Shown here piece after piece: positions 7,718 through 18,175 of a stretch of DNA of 64,000 nucleotides. The translations under genes were made by a program, and so were the position numbers. Each line of letters starts with the position of its first letter. Position 1 is the stretch's first letter. The notes under the pieces were generated by a model, which ran no database searches, had not been told where the DNA came from, and saw only the letters and a list, made by a program, of their open reading frames with translations. This stretch comes from Candidatus Woesearchaeota archaeon (lineage in GTDB: Archaea > Nanobdellota > Nanobdellia > Woesearchaeales > JABGUJ01), in NCBI GenBank assembly GCA_018646625.1, contig JABGUJ010000002.1:164843-228842 (forward strand), given 5' to 3'.

Positions 7718-8824
7718 CTATAACTCTATTTCTTTAACATCAATTTCGAAAGTTTCTTCAATCTTTTCAAAACGTTCTACATCTTCAGGGCAAATAAAAG
7801 TTAAAGAGTATCCTTTTGCGTCAATTCTGCCAGTTCTACCAATTCTGTGCACATAAAACTCAGTTCTGGTGGGAACGTCGTAGTTGAATACGTTATCTAT
7901 TCTCTCGATGTGCAACCCTCGAGCAGCAACATCAGTTGTAACAAGAACAGCGATCTTTCCTTCTTTAAATAATGCCAACCGACTTTGACGTTCGCTTTGT
8001 TCTAACATTCCGCTGAACGGTTTAGCATTAATTTTATGATTAGTCAAGAATTCGGAGATGCCTTCAGTCTTAGCTTTCGTATTACAAAAAAGAACCGTTC
8101 TCTTAGGTTTCTTGTCTGTAAATATTTTAAGAATTAAATCATTCTTCTCTAGTTTTTCGCAATAAATCTTTTCTTGCACAATGTTCTCAGGAATTTGATT
8201 TCCAACATTAAGTAGAACATGATCGCCAATTTCAAACTCGACAAAGTTAGATACTTTATCGGTAATGGTTGCAGAAGATAAAACAGTTTGTACATCCGCG
8301 CTTACTCGTTCTTTGATGTAAGCGCAATCTTTGTAGAAGCCATCATCAAACATTTGATCACTTTCATCATAAACTAGATATTTGACTTCACCAACTTTTA
8401 TGTGTTTCATGTTTATTTGTTGAATTATTCTACCAGGAGTGCAAACCATGATTTGATTCTTTCGTTGTATAGTTTTTTGATCGCCGTGAAGGTTTCTTCC
8501 ACCGTATAGCACACCAGTATTGATGTTTAATGGATCGCAGATTTTTTTAACTTCTTTACCAACTTGAATACAAAGTTCTCTTGTAGGTACCATGATTAAC
8601 AATTGTAAGGCATGCTTAGGATTTATTTTATTTAGAAAACCCAATAGATATGCTAACGTTTTTCCGCTGCCAGTTCTTGAGGTAAAAACAACATTTTCTC
8701 CTTTCATCACAAGAGGAACCACAAGATCTTGTACTTCGAAGGATTCTTTATATCTCAGATTAGATAAAACGTCCAAAATATCCTTTTTCAGCCCTAGTTT
8801 CTTGAATTGACCCACTCTTAACAA
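7718..8824 (-). CDS. DEAD-box RNA helicase
   Basis: TSRTGSGKT, PTRELCIQ, CTPGR, DESD (DEAD variant), SSAT, RGLHIERIDNVFNYDVPTRTEFYVHRIGRTGR. Confidence 0.95.
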   Translation of the reverse strand: MLRVGQFKKLGLKKDILDVLSNLRYKESFEVQDLVVPLVMKGENVVFTSRTGSGKTLAYLLGFLNKINPKHALQLLIMVPTRELCIQVGKEVKKICDPLNINTGVLYGGRNLHGDQKTIQRKNQIMVCTPGRIIQQINMKHIKVGEVKYLVYDESDQMFDDGFYKDCAYIKERVSADVQTVLSSATITDKVSNFVEFEIGDHVLLNVGNQIPENIVQEKIYCEKLEKNDLILKIFTDKKPKRTVLFCNTKAKTEGISEFLTNHKINAKPFSGMLEQSERQSRLALFKEGKIAVLVTTDVAARGLHIERIDNVFNYDVPTRTEFYVHRIGRTGRIDAKGYSLTFICPEDVERFEKIEETFEIDVKEIEL

Positions 8825-8898
8825 CCTAAAATATCTATATATTATAAAGTTAATGTGAACGAAAACATTATAAATTGGCGCTTTTTAGAAAATGCGAC

Positions 8899-10209
8899 AT
8901 GGGACATATTACATCAAAAAGCCATCTAGATCTACAAAAAAGACTTGAGAAATCACCACAAGGTGCACCAGCATCTGATTCCTTGTTCAAGATTCTAGAA
9001 ATTCTATTTACAGAAGATGAAGCATTATTAGTTTCCAAACTACCAATTAAATTCTTTAGCATAGCTCAGGCTGCAAAGATTTGGAAAAAGAGTGAAAAAG
9101 AAGCTCACAAAATATTAGATGAGTTGGCAGATAAAGGTTTGCTGTTAGATTTACAAAAAGGAAAACGTAAAGATTACATTCTTGCACCAACGATGGCAGG
9201 ATTTTTCGAGTTTTCTTTAATGAGAACTGATGGTAAGTTTGATAGAAAAGTTTTGTCAGAGTTGTATTATCAGTACATTAATGTTGAAGATGGTTTTGTG
9301 AAAGAAGTATTGGGACTAAAACCTGAGATTGCAAGAACTTTAGTTCATGAAGATCAAGTTAAAGAGTATAAATCAATAATTCTAGATTATGAGCGAGCCA
9401 GCAAAGTGATAGATACTGCTACTTGCATCACAGTTGGTACTTGTTATTGTCGGCATAAAATGGAACATATGAATAAAGCATGTTCACAGCCACAAGATGT
9501 TTGTTTAACGTTTAATAATGCAGCAAAGAGTTTGTCTAAGCACGGAATCGCTAAAAAGATTTCTAAAGCAGAGGCGCATAAGATTTTGGATCGATGTATT
9601 AAACTGGGTTTAGTGCAGATAGGCGATAATGTTCAAGAAGGAGTTAGTTGGATTTGTAATTGTTGCGGTTGTTGTTGTGAAGCAATTCTGGCGTATAAAC
9701 ATCTTGGTCGTAAAATGAATTTAACTAGTAATTTCTACGCATCATGTTCTGAACCAGATTGTACAGGATGTGGAGTTTGTATTAAGAAGTGTCCTGTTGA
9801 TGCAATTAAGAAGAAAGGTAAAGTTGTTGATGTAGATGATGAACAATGCATCGGATGCGGAGTTTGTGCGAGATTTTGTCCAACTAAAGCACTATCTATG
9901 GACCGTCGTTCTGAGACTGGTTTTGTTCCTAAAGATGCTTTTGAAAGATTCGTTGTTGGTGCAATTAATGAAGGCAAATTGCAGAATTTGATATTTGATA
10001 ATTATTCTTTGTGGACTCATACTATGTTGAGGCAGTTGCTAGGTGTGTTGTTCAAACTACCTCCTGCGAAGTGGATTTTAATGAATCAGCAATTGCGTTC
10101 TCGTTTTCTAGATAATGCAATCAAAGCATATTCAAAGATTAATAAAGATCTTAAGCCAATGTTGGATGAGGGTAAACTAGATTATACTCATCCTGAGTTG
10201 AAGAAATAG
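8899..10209 (+). CDS. 4Fe-4S ferredoxin-domain protein with N-terminal HTH-like region
   Basis: CTGCGVCIKKCPVDAI and CIGCGVCARFCPTKAL; CNCCGCCCE motif. Confidence 0.85.
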   Translation: MGHITSKSHLDLQKRLEKSPQGAPASDSLFKILEILFTEDEALLVSKLPIKFFSIAQAAKIWKKSEKEAHKILDELADKGLLLDLQKGKRKDYILAPTMAGFFEFSLMRTDGKFDRKVLSELYYQYINVEDGFVKEVLGLKPEIARTLVHEDQVKEYKSIILDYERASKVIDTATCITVGTCYCRHKMEHMNKACSQPQDVCLTFNNAAKSLSKHGIAKKISKAEAHKILDRCIKLGLVQIGDNVQEGVSWICNCCGCCCEAILAYKHLGRKMNLTSNFYASCSEPDCTGCGVCIKKCPVDAIKKKGKVVDVDDEQCIGCGVCARFCPTKALSMDRRSETGFVPKDAFERFVVGAINEGKLQNLIFDNYSLWTHTMLRQLLGVLFKLPPAKWILMNQQLRSRFLDNAIKAYSKINKDLKPMLDEGKLDYTHPELKK

Positions 10210-10278
10210 ATCCACCCTTTAGGTAAGGTTTATATACAGTAGTAGACATGTTCGTTCTAAGGGAGGTTGTTTGATAAA

Positions 10279-13005
10279 ATGTTTGGTAAAAAGAATCCAC
10301 TTACTTCTTTAATAATATTTATTGTATTTATATTGTTTTTTTCGCTATCTAGCGTTGTTTATATGGTGACAGACTATTATTGGTTTGGCGCACTAGGGTT
10401 TGAAAGTATTTTCTTAATAGGCCTAAAGGCCAAAATAATGTTATTTACATTATCCGCATTAGCCTTCTTTGGATTCTTGATGGTTAATTTGTGGGTATCC
10501 TCCATAAAAGGCAAGGCAAAGATTGTTAGTTTTAAATTAAAATTTCTTCTTGCACTTGTTATCTCTGTTGTTGTTGGCACTTCAACATCCCAGAAATGGT
10601 TTATACTTTTGAAATATTTAGAACAAGTTCCTTTTGGATTAAGTGATCCAATATTTATCAAAGATGTTGCATTCTATGTTTTTTCATTGCCATTCCTCTT
10701 ATTATTGTGGAAGTTTGCAATGAGTTGTGTTGTTGTAACAATAATTCTTGTCGCACTAGATTATCTACAATCAAAGCTTTCGGGTTTGTTTAAACCTCCA
10801 AAAGTTGTAAATCCAGAAGCTAAACCGCAGTTTAAGTTCGATAGCTTGATAAGCAGTTTTAAGAATAATGGAATGGGACATCTAGGTGTACTAGTGGCAT
10901 TGTTTTTTGTCTTATTATCTGTTCGACATTACCTTTCTAAATTCACTATAATGTATTCAGAAATGGGTATTGTTGTTGGTGCAGGATATACTGATGTAGC
11001 TGTGATCTTACCCGCATTTAAGATTCTAATGGTTGTTGCATTAATAGTTGCGGCTGTTATGTATTTGTGGTTTGCATTCTTTTCAGGGCAAGCAAAATTA
11101 AGAAAAAGGCATATTGTGTCTTATGCAATTGCGGTATATGTTATATTCTATGTTGTTGGAATGATGGTTGTTCCTGGTGTAGTGCAAAGTATGAAAGTTG
11201 CACCTAACGAGATTAATCTTGAAAAACCATACATAGAGAAAAACATCGAGTTCACAAAGATTGCTTATGGACTTGATAATGTCGAAGAACAAGAATTTGA
11301 TGTTGAAGCAGAGCTGAGTGCCCAAGTATTAGATAATGCATCTGAGACAATAGATAATGTAAGAATACTTGATTGGAGACCTCTTACTAAAACATACAAG
11401 CAGACTCAAGAGATTAGATTGTACTATGATCTAGAGGGAATAGACATTGATAGATACTATATTGATGGCAAGTATACTCAAGTCATGGTGGCCCCTAGAG
11501 AGCTAGATCAAAGGCAAATAGCCGCTAATGCCCAGACATGGGTTAATCTGCATATGGTATATACTCACGGATTTGGAGCTGTAATGAGCCCAGTTAACTC
11601 AGTGACTAGAGAAGGATTACCTAACTATTACATACAAGATATACCTCCTGTGCAGAATGTTGGCGGAGAAGATCTTAGAATAGATCAACCAAGAGTATAC
11701 TATGGCGAGAGAGATAATGATTATGTTCTAGTAAACTCTAAAACCGAAGAGTTTGATTATCCTAAAGGTAACACTAACGAGTACATCAGCTATGATGGCA
11801 AAGGTGGTGTTAAACTAGATACGTTTTGGAAGAAGGTTTTGATGGCAATCAGATTTAGAGATCTTAAGATATTGTTGTCTTCAGACATGACTCCTGAAAG
11901 TAGAATTATGTTTAGCAGAAATATCCAAGAAAGAATTAGCAGAATAACTCCTTTCTTGTTATTGGACATGGATCCTTATTTAGTTATTAGCGATGGGAGA
12001 ATGAAGTGGATACAAGATGCTTATACAGTTACAAGCTATTTCCCATACTCTCAGAAATACATGGGATCAATTAACTATTTACGTAATTCAGTAAAAGTTG
12101 TGATGGATGCATATGATGGAGATGTTACATATTATATCATGGATGTAAATGATCCGTTGATTGAGACATACTCTAAGATATATCCTAATCAGTTTAAGCC
12201 GTTTGCAGAAATGCCTTCGAACTTAAAATCACACACAAGATATCCTGAAGATTTGTTTAAAGTACAATCTTCAATATATAACACATATCACATGAGTGAT
12301 GCAACTGTGTTCTATAACAAAGAAGATGCTTGGCAAGTTCCTTCGGAGATTTACGGTACAAGTCAACAAGTTGATGTTGAACCTTATTATGTTATCATGA
12401 AACTTCCAGGTGAAGAAGAAGAGTTCGTTCTAATGAGCCCTTTCACACCAATAAAGAAGGATAACATGGTTGCGTGGATGGCGGCAAGATCTGATGGAGA
12501 TCATTATGGTAAGTTGTTGCTGTATAAATTCCAGAAAGATAAACTGATTTATGGTCCAATGCAGATTGAAGCTAAGTTTGATCAAGATTCAGAGATTTCT
12601 CAACAAATAACTTTGTGGTCTCAGCAAGGATCAAAAGTCACTAGAGGAAATTTGTTGGTAATACCAATTGAAAATAGCATACTCTATGTAGAACCATTGT
12701 ATATTCAATCAGAAAAGGGAGAACTTCCTCAGCTGAAGAGAATACTGGCATCTGACGGGGAAAGAGTGGTGATGGAAGAAAGTTTAGTTGAAGCATTAGA
12801 AGCATTGTTTGGTAAAAGCCAAAAGAAAACTGTTCAGGTTTCGGAAGATAATGAAACTAGCATAGTTGTTTCTGATGATTTAATTGAGCGCGCTAATCAG
12901 TATTACGAAGATGTTTTATCTTCTATGGAAGAACAAGACTGGGTAGCTATCGGAGATAACTTTGAAAAATTAGGTGACACATTAGAGGCTCTTAAATTTG
13001 AATAG
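10279..13005 (+). CDS. UPF0182 family membrane protein
   Basis: N-terminal TM bundle, VYYGERDNDYVLVNSKTEEFDYP and later motifs typical of UPF0182. Confidence 0.85.
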   Translation: MFGKKNPLTSLIIFIVFILFFSLSSVVYMVTDYYWFGALGFESIFLIGLKAKIMLFTLSALAFFGFLMVNLWVSSIKGKAKIVSFKLKFLLALVISVVVGTSTSQKWFILLKYLEQVPFGLSDPIFIKDVAFYVFSLPFLLLLWKFAMSCVVVTIILVALDYLQSKLSGLFKPPKVVNPEAKPQFKFDSLISSFKNNGMGHLGVLVALFFVLLSVRHYLSKFTIMYSEMGIVVGAGYTDVAVILPAFKILMVVALIVAAVMYLWFAFFSGQAKLRKRHIVSYAIAVYVIFYVVGMMVVPGVVQSMKVAPNEINLEKPYIEKNIEFTKIAYGLDNVEEQEFDVEAELSAQVLDNASETIDNVRILDWRPLTKTYKQTQEIRLYYDLEGIDIDRYYIDGKYTQVMVAPRELDQRQIAANAQTWVNLHMVYTHGFGAVMSPVNSVTREGLPNYYIQDIPPVQNVGGEDLRIDQPRVYYGERDNDYVLVNSKTEEFDYPKGNTNEYISYDGKGGVKLDTFWKKVLMAIRFRDLKILLSSDMTPESRIMFSRNIQERISRITPFLLLDMDPYLVISDGRMKWIQDAYTVTSYFPYSQKYMGSINYLRNSVKVVMDAYDGDVTYYIMDVNDPLIETYSKIYPNQFKPFAEMPSNLKSHTRYPEDLFKVQSSIYNTYHMSDATVFYNKEDAWQVPSEIYGTSQQVDVEPYYVIMKLPGEEEEFVLMSPFTPIKKDNMVAWMAARSDGDHYGKLLLYKFQKDKLIYGPMQIEAKFDQDSEISQQITLWSQQGSKVTRGNLLVIPIENSILYVEPLYIQSEKGELPQLKRILASDGERVVMEESLVEALEALFGKSQKKTVQVSEDNETSIVVSDDLIERANQYYEDVLSSMEEQDWVAIGDNFEKLGDTLEALKFE

Positions 13006-13227
13006 TTAACAAGAGTCTCTTAATCTATTTTTCACATAGAATAGTCGTACTCTTTTTTCAGGAGATGGATCTGTGAAATCTGGAAATCTATCGGAATGAA
13101 CGTATGCAATTAACTCTTCTGCACGCTGTTTGTTACCATTGCGAGCATACCTTCTAACATCAGCACACATAGCTCTAAAATCTTTGCTAATAGGTTCATA
13201 TATTTCTAAGAATGTTTCCAACTCCAT
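13006..13227 (-). CDS. Hypothetical protein
   Basis: 73-aa ORF filling the intergenic space with plausible composition. Confidence 0.5.
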   Translation of the reverse strand: MELETFLEIYEPISKDFRAMCADVRRYARNGNKQRAEELIAYVHSDRFPDFTDPSPEKRVRLFYVKNRLRDSC

Positions 13228-13265
13228 TTTCCCAATATCATGCCAAAAATAATCATATATAAGAG

Positions 13266-14000
13266 TTATGCAACTTCTATAGTTGATATTAGAATGAAAT
13301 GATCAGCTTTACCTTCAATTACTTTTGTTTCACTTGCGTTCATATCTTTTGATGTGAATATATGATCTACATGTTCGCCAGAAGGACATGTTGCTTGCGT
13401 ATTCTTAATTTCTATTAACGATGAAGATAATAATTTAGGCAGTATTATTCCTGAATTTTCTGAATTCATATCTACGCCAATAATACACGGATCATCTAAT
13501 GTAGATAATATTAAATCTATTTCTTCTCTTGCGTATGACAATTCATCATCTTCTATGTGTTTATCGAATATATAATATGGAAAAAGATGTCCTGAAGCTA
13601 AATTTATTGATTTGTCGTCTAGTTCCAGTTGACAAAAAATGAATCCTTTGTCATGGGAGAGATATCCTTTGTCTTTATTTTCTAGTTTTGGATTTGTAAG
13701 CTTAATCAGTCTTGAATTTGATAACTTTTGTTTTGCGATTATACTTAAATGAAACTTTTTGTTTTTTTCTAAGTGAGATGGAGATATTGTTTGCGTAATA
13801 CAGTTGTAGTTGAGCGAAATTGCAATCTCTTCAGCTTGAGAATGTATATCATCTCCGTGAACTTCTTGCAGAAATACAATGTCACAGTCTTGCTCTTTGA
13901 TCATATTAGTAAAGTAATTCAGATTTTCTTCGTCGAACTTACCAGAGGCGGACTTAATCAATCCGCCTCCAATATTCCAAGTTGCGACTTTTAGTTTCAT
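13266..14000 (-). CDS. Endonuclease/exonuclease/phosphatase family protein
   Basis: VATWNIGGG, IVFLQEVHGDD, IIGVDMNSE, HVDHIFTS, ADHFILIS. Confidence 0.85.
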   Translation of the reverse strand: MKLKVATWNIGGGLIKSASGKFDEENLNYFTNMIKEQDCDIVFLQEVHGDDIHSQAEEIAISLNYNCITQTISPSHLEKNKKFHLSIIAKQKLSNSRLIKLTNPKLENKDKGYLSHDKGFIFCQLELDDKSINLASGHLFPYYIFDKHIEDDELSYAREEIDLILSTLDDPCIIGVDMNSENSGIILPKLLSSSLIEIKNTQATCPSGEHVDHIFTSKDMNASETKVIEGKADHFILISTIEVA

Positions 14001-14290
14001 TCAACTAAACCTAGAAGTTGTTTCTTCTTTAATCTTAGTTCAGCAATCTTATTTCTGCAGAGTTCTTTTTCTTTTCTGCTTTCTTCAATCTGCGCATACA
14101 AGTCTTTGTTACGTTGTATTGCTTCTTTGTACTTTTCGTTTGCTTCTCTAAGTTCTGTTTTAACTTCATCTACTGCGTTTTGATCAATTGATCTTACAGG
14201 ATGGAGTTTTCTATGTTCTTCTATTTTACCAGGATCGAGTTTTCTCTCTTTCACTAGTTGTTTTTCTTCTTCTGTCAATACTATTCCCAT
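13997..14290 (-). CDS. Hypothetical coiled-coil protein
   Basis: Charged heptad-like sequence; overlaps the next gene by 4 nt. Confidence 0.6.
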   Translation of the reverse strand: MGIVLTEEEKQLVKERKLDPGKIEEHRKLHPVRSIDQNAVDEVKTELREANEKYKEAIQRNKDLYAQIEESRKEKELCRNKIAELRLKKKQLLGLVE

Positions 14291-14308
14291 AAAAACACCT
14301 CATAAGAA

Positions 14309-15490
14309 TTATTCGCGAAGAACGATTTTGTTAACTACTTTCTCAATCCAAGAACCTTTCCTTAACTTTCGGACTAAACCTGGAAGAGTTTGTAGAACAT
14401 AGTCAATTTCTTCTTGAGTATTAAATCTACTAAGTGATAATCTGATACTTGATGCGGCATCTTGATTGCTTAAACCAAGTGCTTTCAAAACATGACTTCC
14501 TTTTTCTTGTCCTGCAGAACAAGCTGAACCTGCAGACGATGCAATGGACTTTACATTGAGATAGTTCCCTAAAACACCTGCGTTCACTCCTTTGAACAAG
14601 AAGTTAGCGTTGTTGCATAGTCTTTGATTCCCTTCAGGACCATTAAGCTTTACACCGGGTATTGTAAGTACTCCTTTGATTAACTTATCTCTCAGTGATT
14701 TTATGTGTTTAACGTGTTTTTTGTTTGCAACTCTTACGGCTTCAGCAAACCCTACGATACCGGAGATGTTCTCAGTTCCAGATCTTTCGTTAAACTCGTG
14801 CCCACCGCCATGCATTAATGGAGTAATCCGGGTTCCTGATTTAATGTACAAAGCACCAACTCCTTTGGGACCATGGATCTTGTGAGAGTTCAAAGTTACT
14901 AAATCAAGTTTCATCTTCTTTACGTCGATATCAACTTTAGTATAACTTTGACAAGCGTCTGTATGAAAATAAACTTTGTGTTTCTTGCAGATCTTTCCTA
15001 TTGCTTCTAAATCTTGAATAGTTCCGGTTTCATTATTTCCATGAATAACACTAACAAGTAATGTTCTTTTAGTGATTGCTTTTTCTAATTCTTTTAAGTT
15101 GACGAACCCTTCTTTGTCAACACCAAGGTAAGTTACTTTAAAGCCTTGAGTTTCTAACCATTTTGCACTTTCTAGAATACAGGGATGTTCTATCTTGGTT
15201 GTAATGATGTGATTGCCTTTGCTTTTGTTTGCCCAAGCAATTCCTTTCAAAGTAAAGTTGTTTGATTCAGTTCCGCCAGAAGTAAAAACGACCTCATCAG
15301 TTTTTGCACCAATTGATTTTGCAATTGTGCTTCTAGATTTTTCTAGTGCCTCTTTTGCTTGTTGACCAAATCGGTGTAAGGAGGATGCATTACCATAGAC
15401 TTTACCAAAGTAAGGCCCCATAACCTTTAGAACTTTAGGATCAACAATGGTTGAAGCGCCGCTGTCTAAATATACTTCTTTTAATCTCAT
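14309..15490 (-). CDS. iscS: Cysteine desulfurase (NifS/IscS family)
   Basis: YLDSGASTIVDP, NSHKIHGPKGVGALYIK (PLP Lys), SAGSACSAG. Confidence 0.92.
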   Translation of the reverse strand: MRLKEVYLDSGASTIVDPKVLKVMGPYFGKVYGNASSLHRFGQQAKEALEKSRSTIAKSIGAKTDEVVFTSGGTESNNFTLKGIAWANKSKGNHIITTKIEHPCILESAKWLETQGFKVTYLGVDKEGFVNLKELEKAITKRTLLVSVIHGNNETGTIQDLEAIGKICKKHKVYFHTDACQSYTKVDIDVKKMKLDLVTLNSHKIHGPKGVGALYIKSGTRITPLMHGGGHEFNERSGTENISGIVGFAEAVRVANKKHVKHIKSLRDKLIKGVLTIPGVKLNGPEGNQRLCNNANFLFKGVNAGVLGNYLNVKSIASSAGSACSAGQEKGSHVLKALGLSNQDAASSIRLSLSRFNTQEEIDYVLQTLPGLVRKLRKGSWIEKVVNKIVLRE

Positions 15491-15637
15491 GCGAAGTAGG
15501 CTATGATTGTTATTTATAAGGTTTTCTAAGGATATAGCGCTTGAGAGTTAATAATACAGGCAGAATACTATCGTCACCACGCAGTGGTGTTTTTCGAAAG
15601 ATTTATAAAGGAATAATTGCATAGAATTAGCAAGAAA

Positions 15638-16354
15638 ATGGCTAACTGGGAAAGAACTATATGGTCTGATAAAAGATTAGAAAACAGAGTAGATGAACGT
15701 GGAAAGTTTGCCAGTCAACATCATCTTGGTGGAAGAGATCGCCCTATAGATGGCAGTGCAGGAGCAGGTGCATGGCAAAGAGAAATTATAACCGTAGATT
15801 ATAGAAATAGTCTAGTTCTTCAAGATTTATATGACAAAGTTAGTAGAAAAGCAGCAGCTTCTGGAAAGATAACAGAGAAGTCTGCAATCGATGCGGTTTA
15901 TGATATTGTTAAAGCAGTTTACACTAATAAAAGTTCTAAAGCGGTTGACGCACTCTTGAAAAGACACGATGTTGGTCCTGATGAACCAATAAGTTTAGAT
16001 GAATTTGTCAAAGAAGGAACTGGCGTTTGTAGGCATATGGCTATGACTGTTGGTGTGATTCTTGAAAAGTATGTAAGACAAGGATATCTACGAGGAGAAG
16101 TTAGTGTTGATAGGAATACAGATGTTCGTGGAGGACATGCTTGGGTAAGATATACTCATGAAGATGGCAGAGTAACAATTATTGATGTTATGCAAAACTT
16201 CAAAGGCAGTTTAGCTAAAGCAATGAGAAAAGATAATGCATGGTCTTATGCGCGCCCTAAAGAACATGTGAAAGGGGAGAAAACTCAAACTATTGATTTT
16301 ACAAGTGGTCTAAGAAAAGATTGTGGCCAGTATCCAGTTTATACTCCAAATTAG
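15638..16354 (+). CDS. Transglutaminase-like (EDR1-type papain-fold) protein
   Basis: Putative C-H-D triad: GTGVCRHMAM / GGHAWVRYTHEDG / TIIDVMQ. Confidence 0.6.
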   Translation: MANWERTIWSDKRLENRVDERGKFASQHHLGGRDRPIDGSAGAGAWQREIITVDYRNSLVLQDLYDKVSRKAAASGKITEKSAIDAVYDIVKAVYTNKSSKAVDALLKRHDVGPDEPISLDEFVKEGTGVCRHMAMTVGVILEKYVRQGYLRGEVSVDRNTDVRGGHAWVRYTHEDGRVTIIDVMQNFKGSLAKAMRKDNAWSYARPKEHVKGEKTQTIDFTSGLRKDCGQYPVYTPN

Positions 16355-16356
16355 AA

Positions 16357-16539
16357 TTAATCCATAGCTTCAATTACTTCTTTCTGTTTCTTTTTTTCAA
16401 GTTCTTCGAATTCATCTATGTCGATTATTCCATTTTTTATTAGAAGATGTTTAAGAGTTTCAAGCGTAACTGCATTTTCTATCAGCATCGAACTCAGAAG
16501 TTTGTGGTTCTTTTCAAGATGTTCAATATCTTCAGACAT
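16357..16539 (-). CDS. Hypothetical small protein
   Basis: 60-aa ORF in gap; charged helical. Confidence 0.45.
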   Translation of the reverse strand: MSEDIEHLEKNHKLLSSMLIENAVTLETLKHLLIKNGIIDIDEFEELEKKKQKEVIEAMD

Positions 16540-16626
16540 GGGTTTCCCTGTTTAGTTGAAGTATATAAAATTAATCTAACAAGATTCACCGCAATCTTTA
16601 TAAAATAGGCTTTATAAGCTCCCTAC

Positions 16627-18075
16627 ATGGCTGAGAAAGAAAAACAAATCGGAATAACTTCTAAAAAAGATGATGATTTTAGTGAGTGGTATACTCAAGT
16701 AATCACTAAAGCAGATTTAATTGATTATAGTGACGTTTCTGGTTGCTACGTTCTCAAACCGGGTGCGTACATATTATGGGAGCGCATCCAATCATTCTTA
16801 GATTCTAAGTTTAAAGAGAAAGGAGTAAAGAATGCATATTTTCCTTTACTGATTCCCGAGAATTATCTTAATAGAGAAGCAGACCATGTTGAGGGTTTCT
16901 CTCCAGAAGTTGCATGGGTAACTGAGACAGGTAATTCAAAGTTACCAGAGAGATTAGCCATAAGACCAACTTCTGAAACTATCATGTATAATCATTATGC
17001 TAAATGGATCAGATCATGGAAAGATCTTCCATTAAAAATAAATCAATGGTGTAACATTGTAAGATGGGAATTTAACAACCCAGTTCCGTTTTTAAGATCG
17101 AGAGAGTTTTTGTGGCAAGAAGGTCATAACGTTTTAGCCACTCAGAAAGAAATGGATGAAGATGTTAAAGAAATGTTAGATGTTTATGCACAATGTTTTG
17201 AAGAGCTATTGGCAATTCCAGTAATAAAAGGAATGAAATCTGACAAGGAAAAGTTTGCAGGTGCAGATTATACTACATCTATTGAAACATTTATGCCAGC
17301 AGGTAAGGCCATACAGTGTGCAACATCTCACGCACTGGGGCAGAGTTTTGCAAAGGCATTCGAAATCTCGTTTACTGATCAAAATGAAAAGGTTCAAACT
17401 CCTTGGCAAGATTCATGGGGTTTCACGACGAGAAGTATAGGTATCTTGATTATGTATCACAGCGATGATAAAGGGTTAGTTATACCTCCTAAGTTGGCCG
17501 AGAACAAAGCAGTTGTTGTACCAATTATATTTGGAGATACAAAAGACAAAGTTAATTCTGAAGCTAAGAAGTTAGCAGATGAGTTGAAAGAGTTTAATGT
17601 AATACTTGATGACAGAGAAGATAAAACTGCAGGTTGGAAATTCAATGAATGGGAAATGAAAGGAATTCCTGTTAGAATAGAGATTGGTCCAAAAGACATT
17701 GAGAAAAATCAAGTTGTTCTGGTAAGAAGAGATACTTCTGAAAAGTTATTTGTAAAGAGAGAAGAACTTAATGATAAACTATCAGAATTGTTAGAAACAA
17801 TGCAGAGTGATTTGTTGGAGAATGCACGTAAGTTCATGGGTAGCAGCACAGTTGAAGCCAATTCATGGGAAGAAGTAGAGCAAGCCATTAAAGATAAGAA
17901 AATGATTAAGATGCAATGGTGTTGTGAAAGTGAATGTGAAGACCTGATGAAAGATGAAACTGGCGGTGCGAAAACTCTGAACATGCCTTTTGGTGAAAAA
18001 GTAAAAGAAGGAGCCAAATGTACGCATTGTGGAAAAGATGCTAAAGCAGTGGTTTATCTGGCTAAATCATATTAA
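16627..18075 (+). CDS. proS: Prolyl-tRNA synthetase (archaeal/eukaryotic type)
   Basis: DFSEWYTQVITKADLIDYSDVSGCYVLKPGAY, RPTSETIMYNHYAKWI, Zn-binding C-terminal tail. Confidence 0.97.
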   Translation: MAEKEKQIGITSKKDDDFSEWYTQVITKADLIDYSDVSGCYVLKPGAYILWERIQSFLDSKFKEKGVKNAYFPLLIPENYLNREADHVEGFSPEVAWVTETGNSKLPERLAIRPTSETIMYNHYAKWIRSWKDLPLKINQWCNIVRWEFNNPVPFLRSREFLWQEGHNVLATQKEMDEDVKEMLDVYAQCFEELLAIPVIKGMKSDKEKFAGADYTTSIETFMPAGKAIQCATSHALGQSFAKAFEISFTDQNEKVQTPWQDSWGFTTRSIGILIMYHSDDKGLVIPPKLAENKAVVVPIIFGDTKDKVNSEAKKLADELKEFNVILDDREDKTAGWKFNEWEMKGIPVRIEIGPKDIEKNQVVLVRRDTSEKLFVKREELNDKLSELLETMQSDLLENARKFMGSSTVEANSWEEVEQAIKDKKMIKMQWCCESECEDLMKDETGGAKTLNMPFGEKVKEGAKCTHCGKDAKAVVYLAKSY

Positions 18076-18175
18076 TTCTTTTTATTGATTATATTTAAAA
18101 AGCAGAATAGTTGTAACTATTGTCCGATAACAAAATATTTATATAGTGTTTTAAGCTTTTAATCGCTGTTAGGGG

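Noticed and set aside
15512-15594. Possible small RNA ending at the hairpin CACCAC-GCA-GTGGTG-TTTTT (15575-15594)
   Set aside because: The only clear TATA-like sequence nearby reads as the promoter of the minus-strand cysteine desulfurase; no independent evidence for a transcript. RNA-seq would decide.
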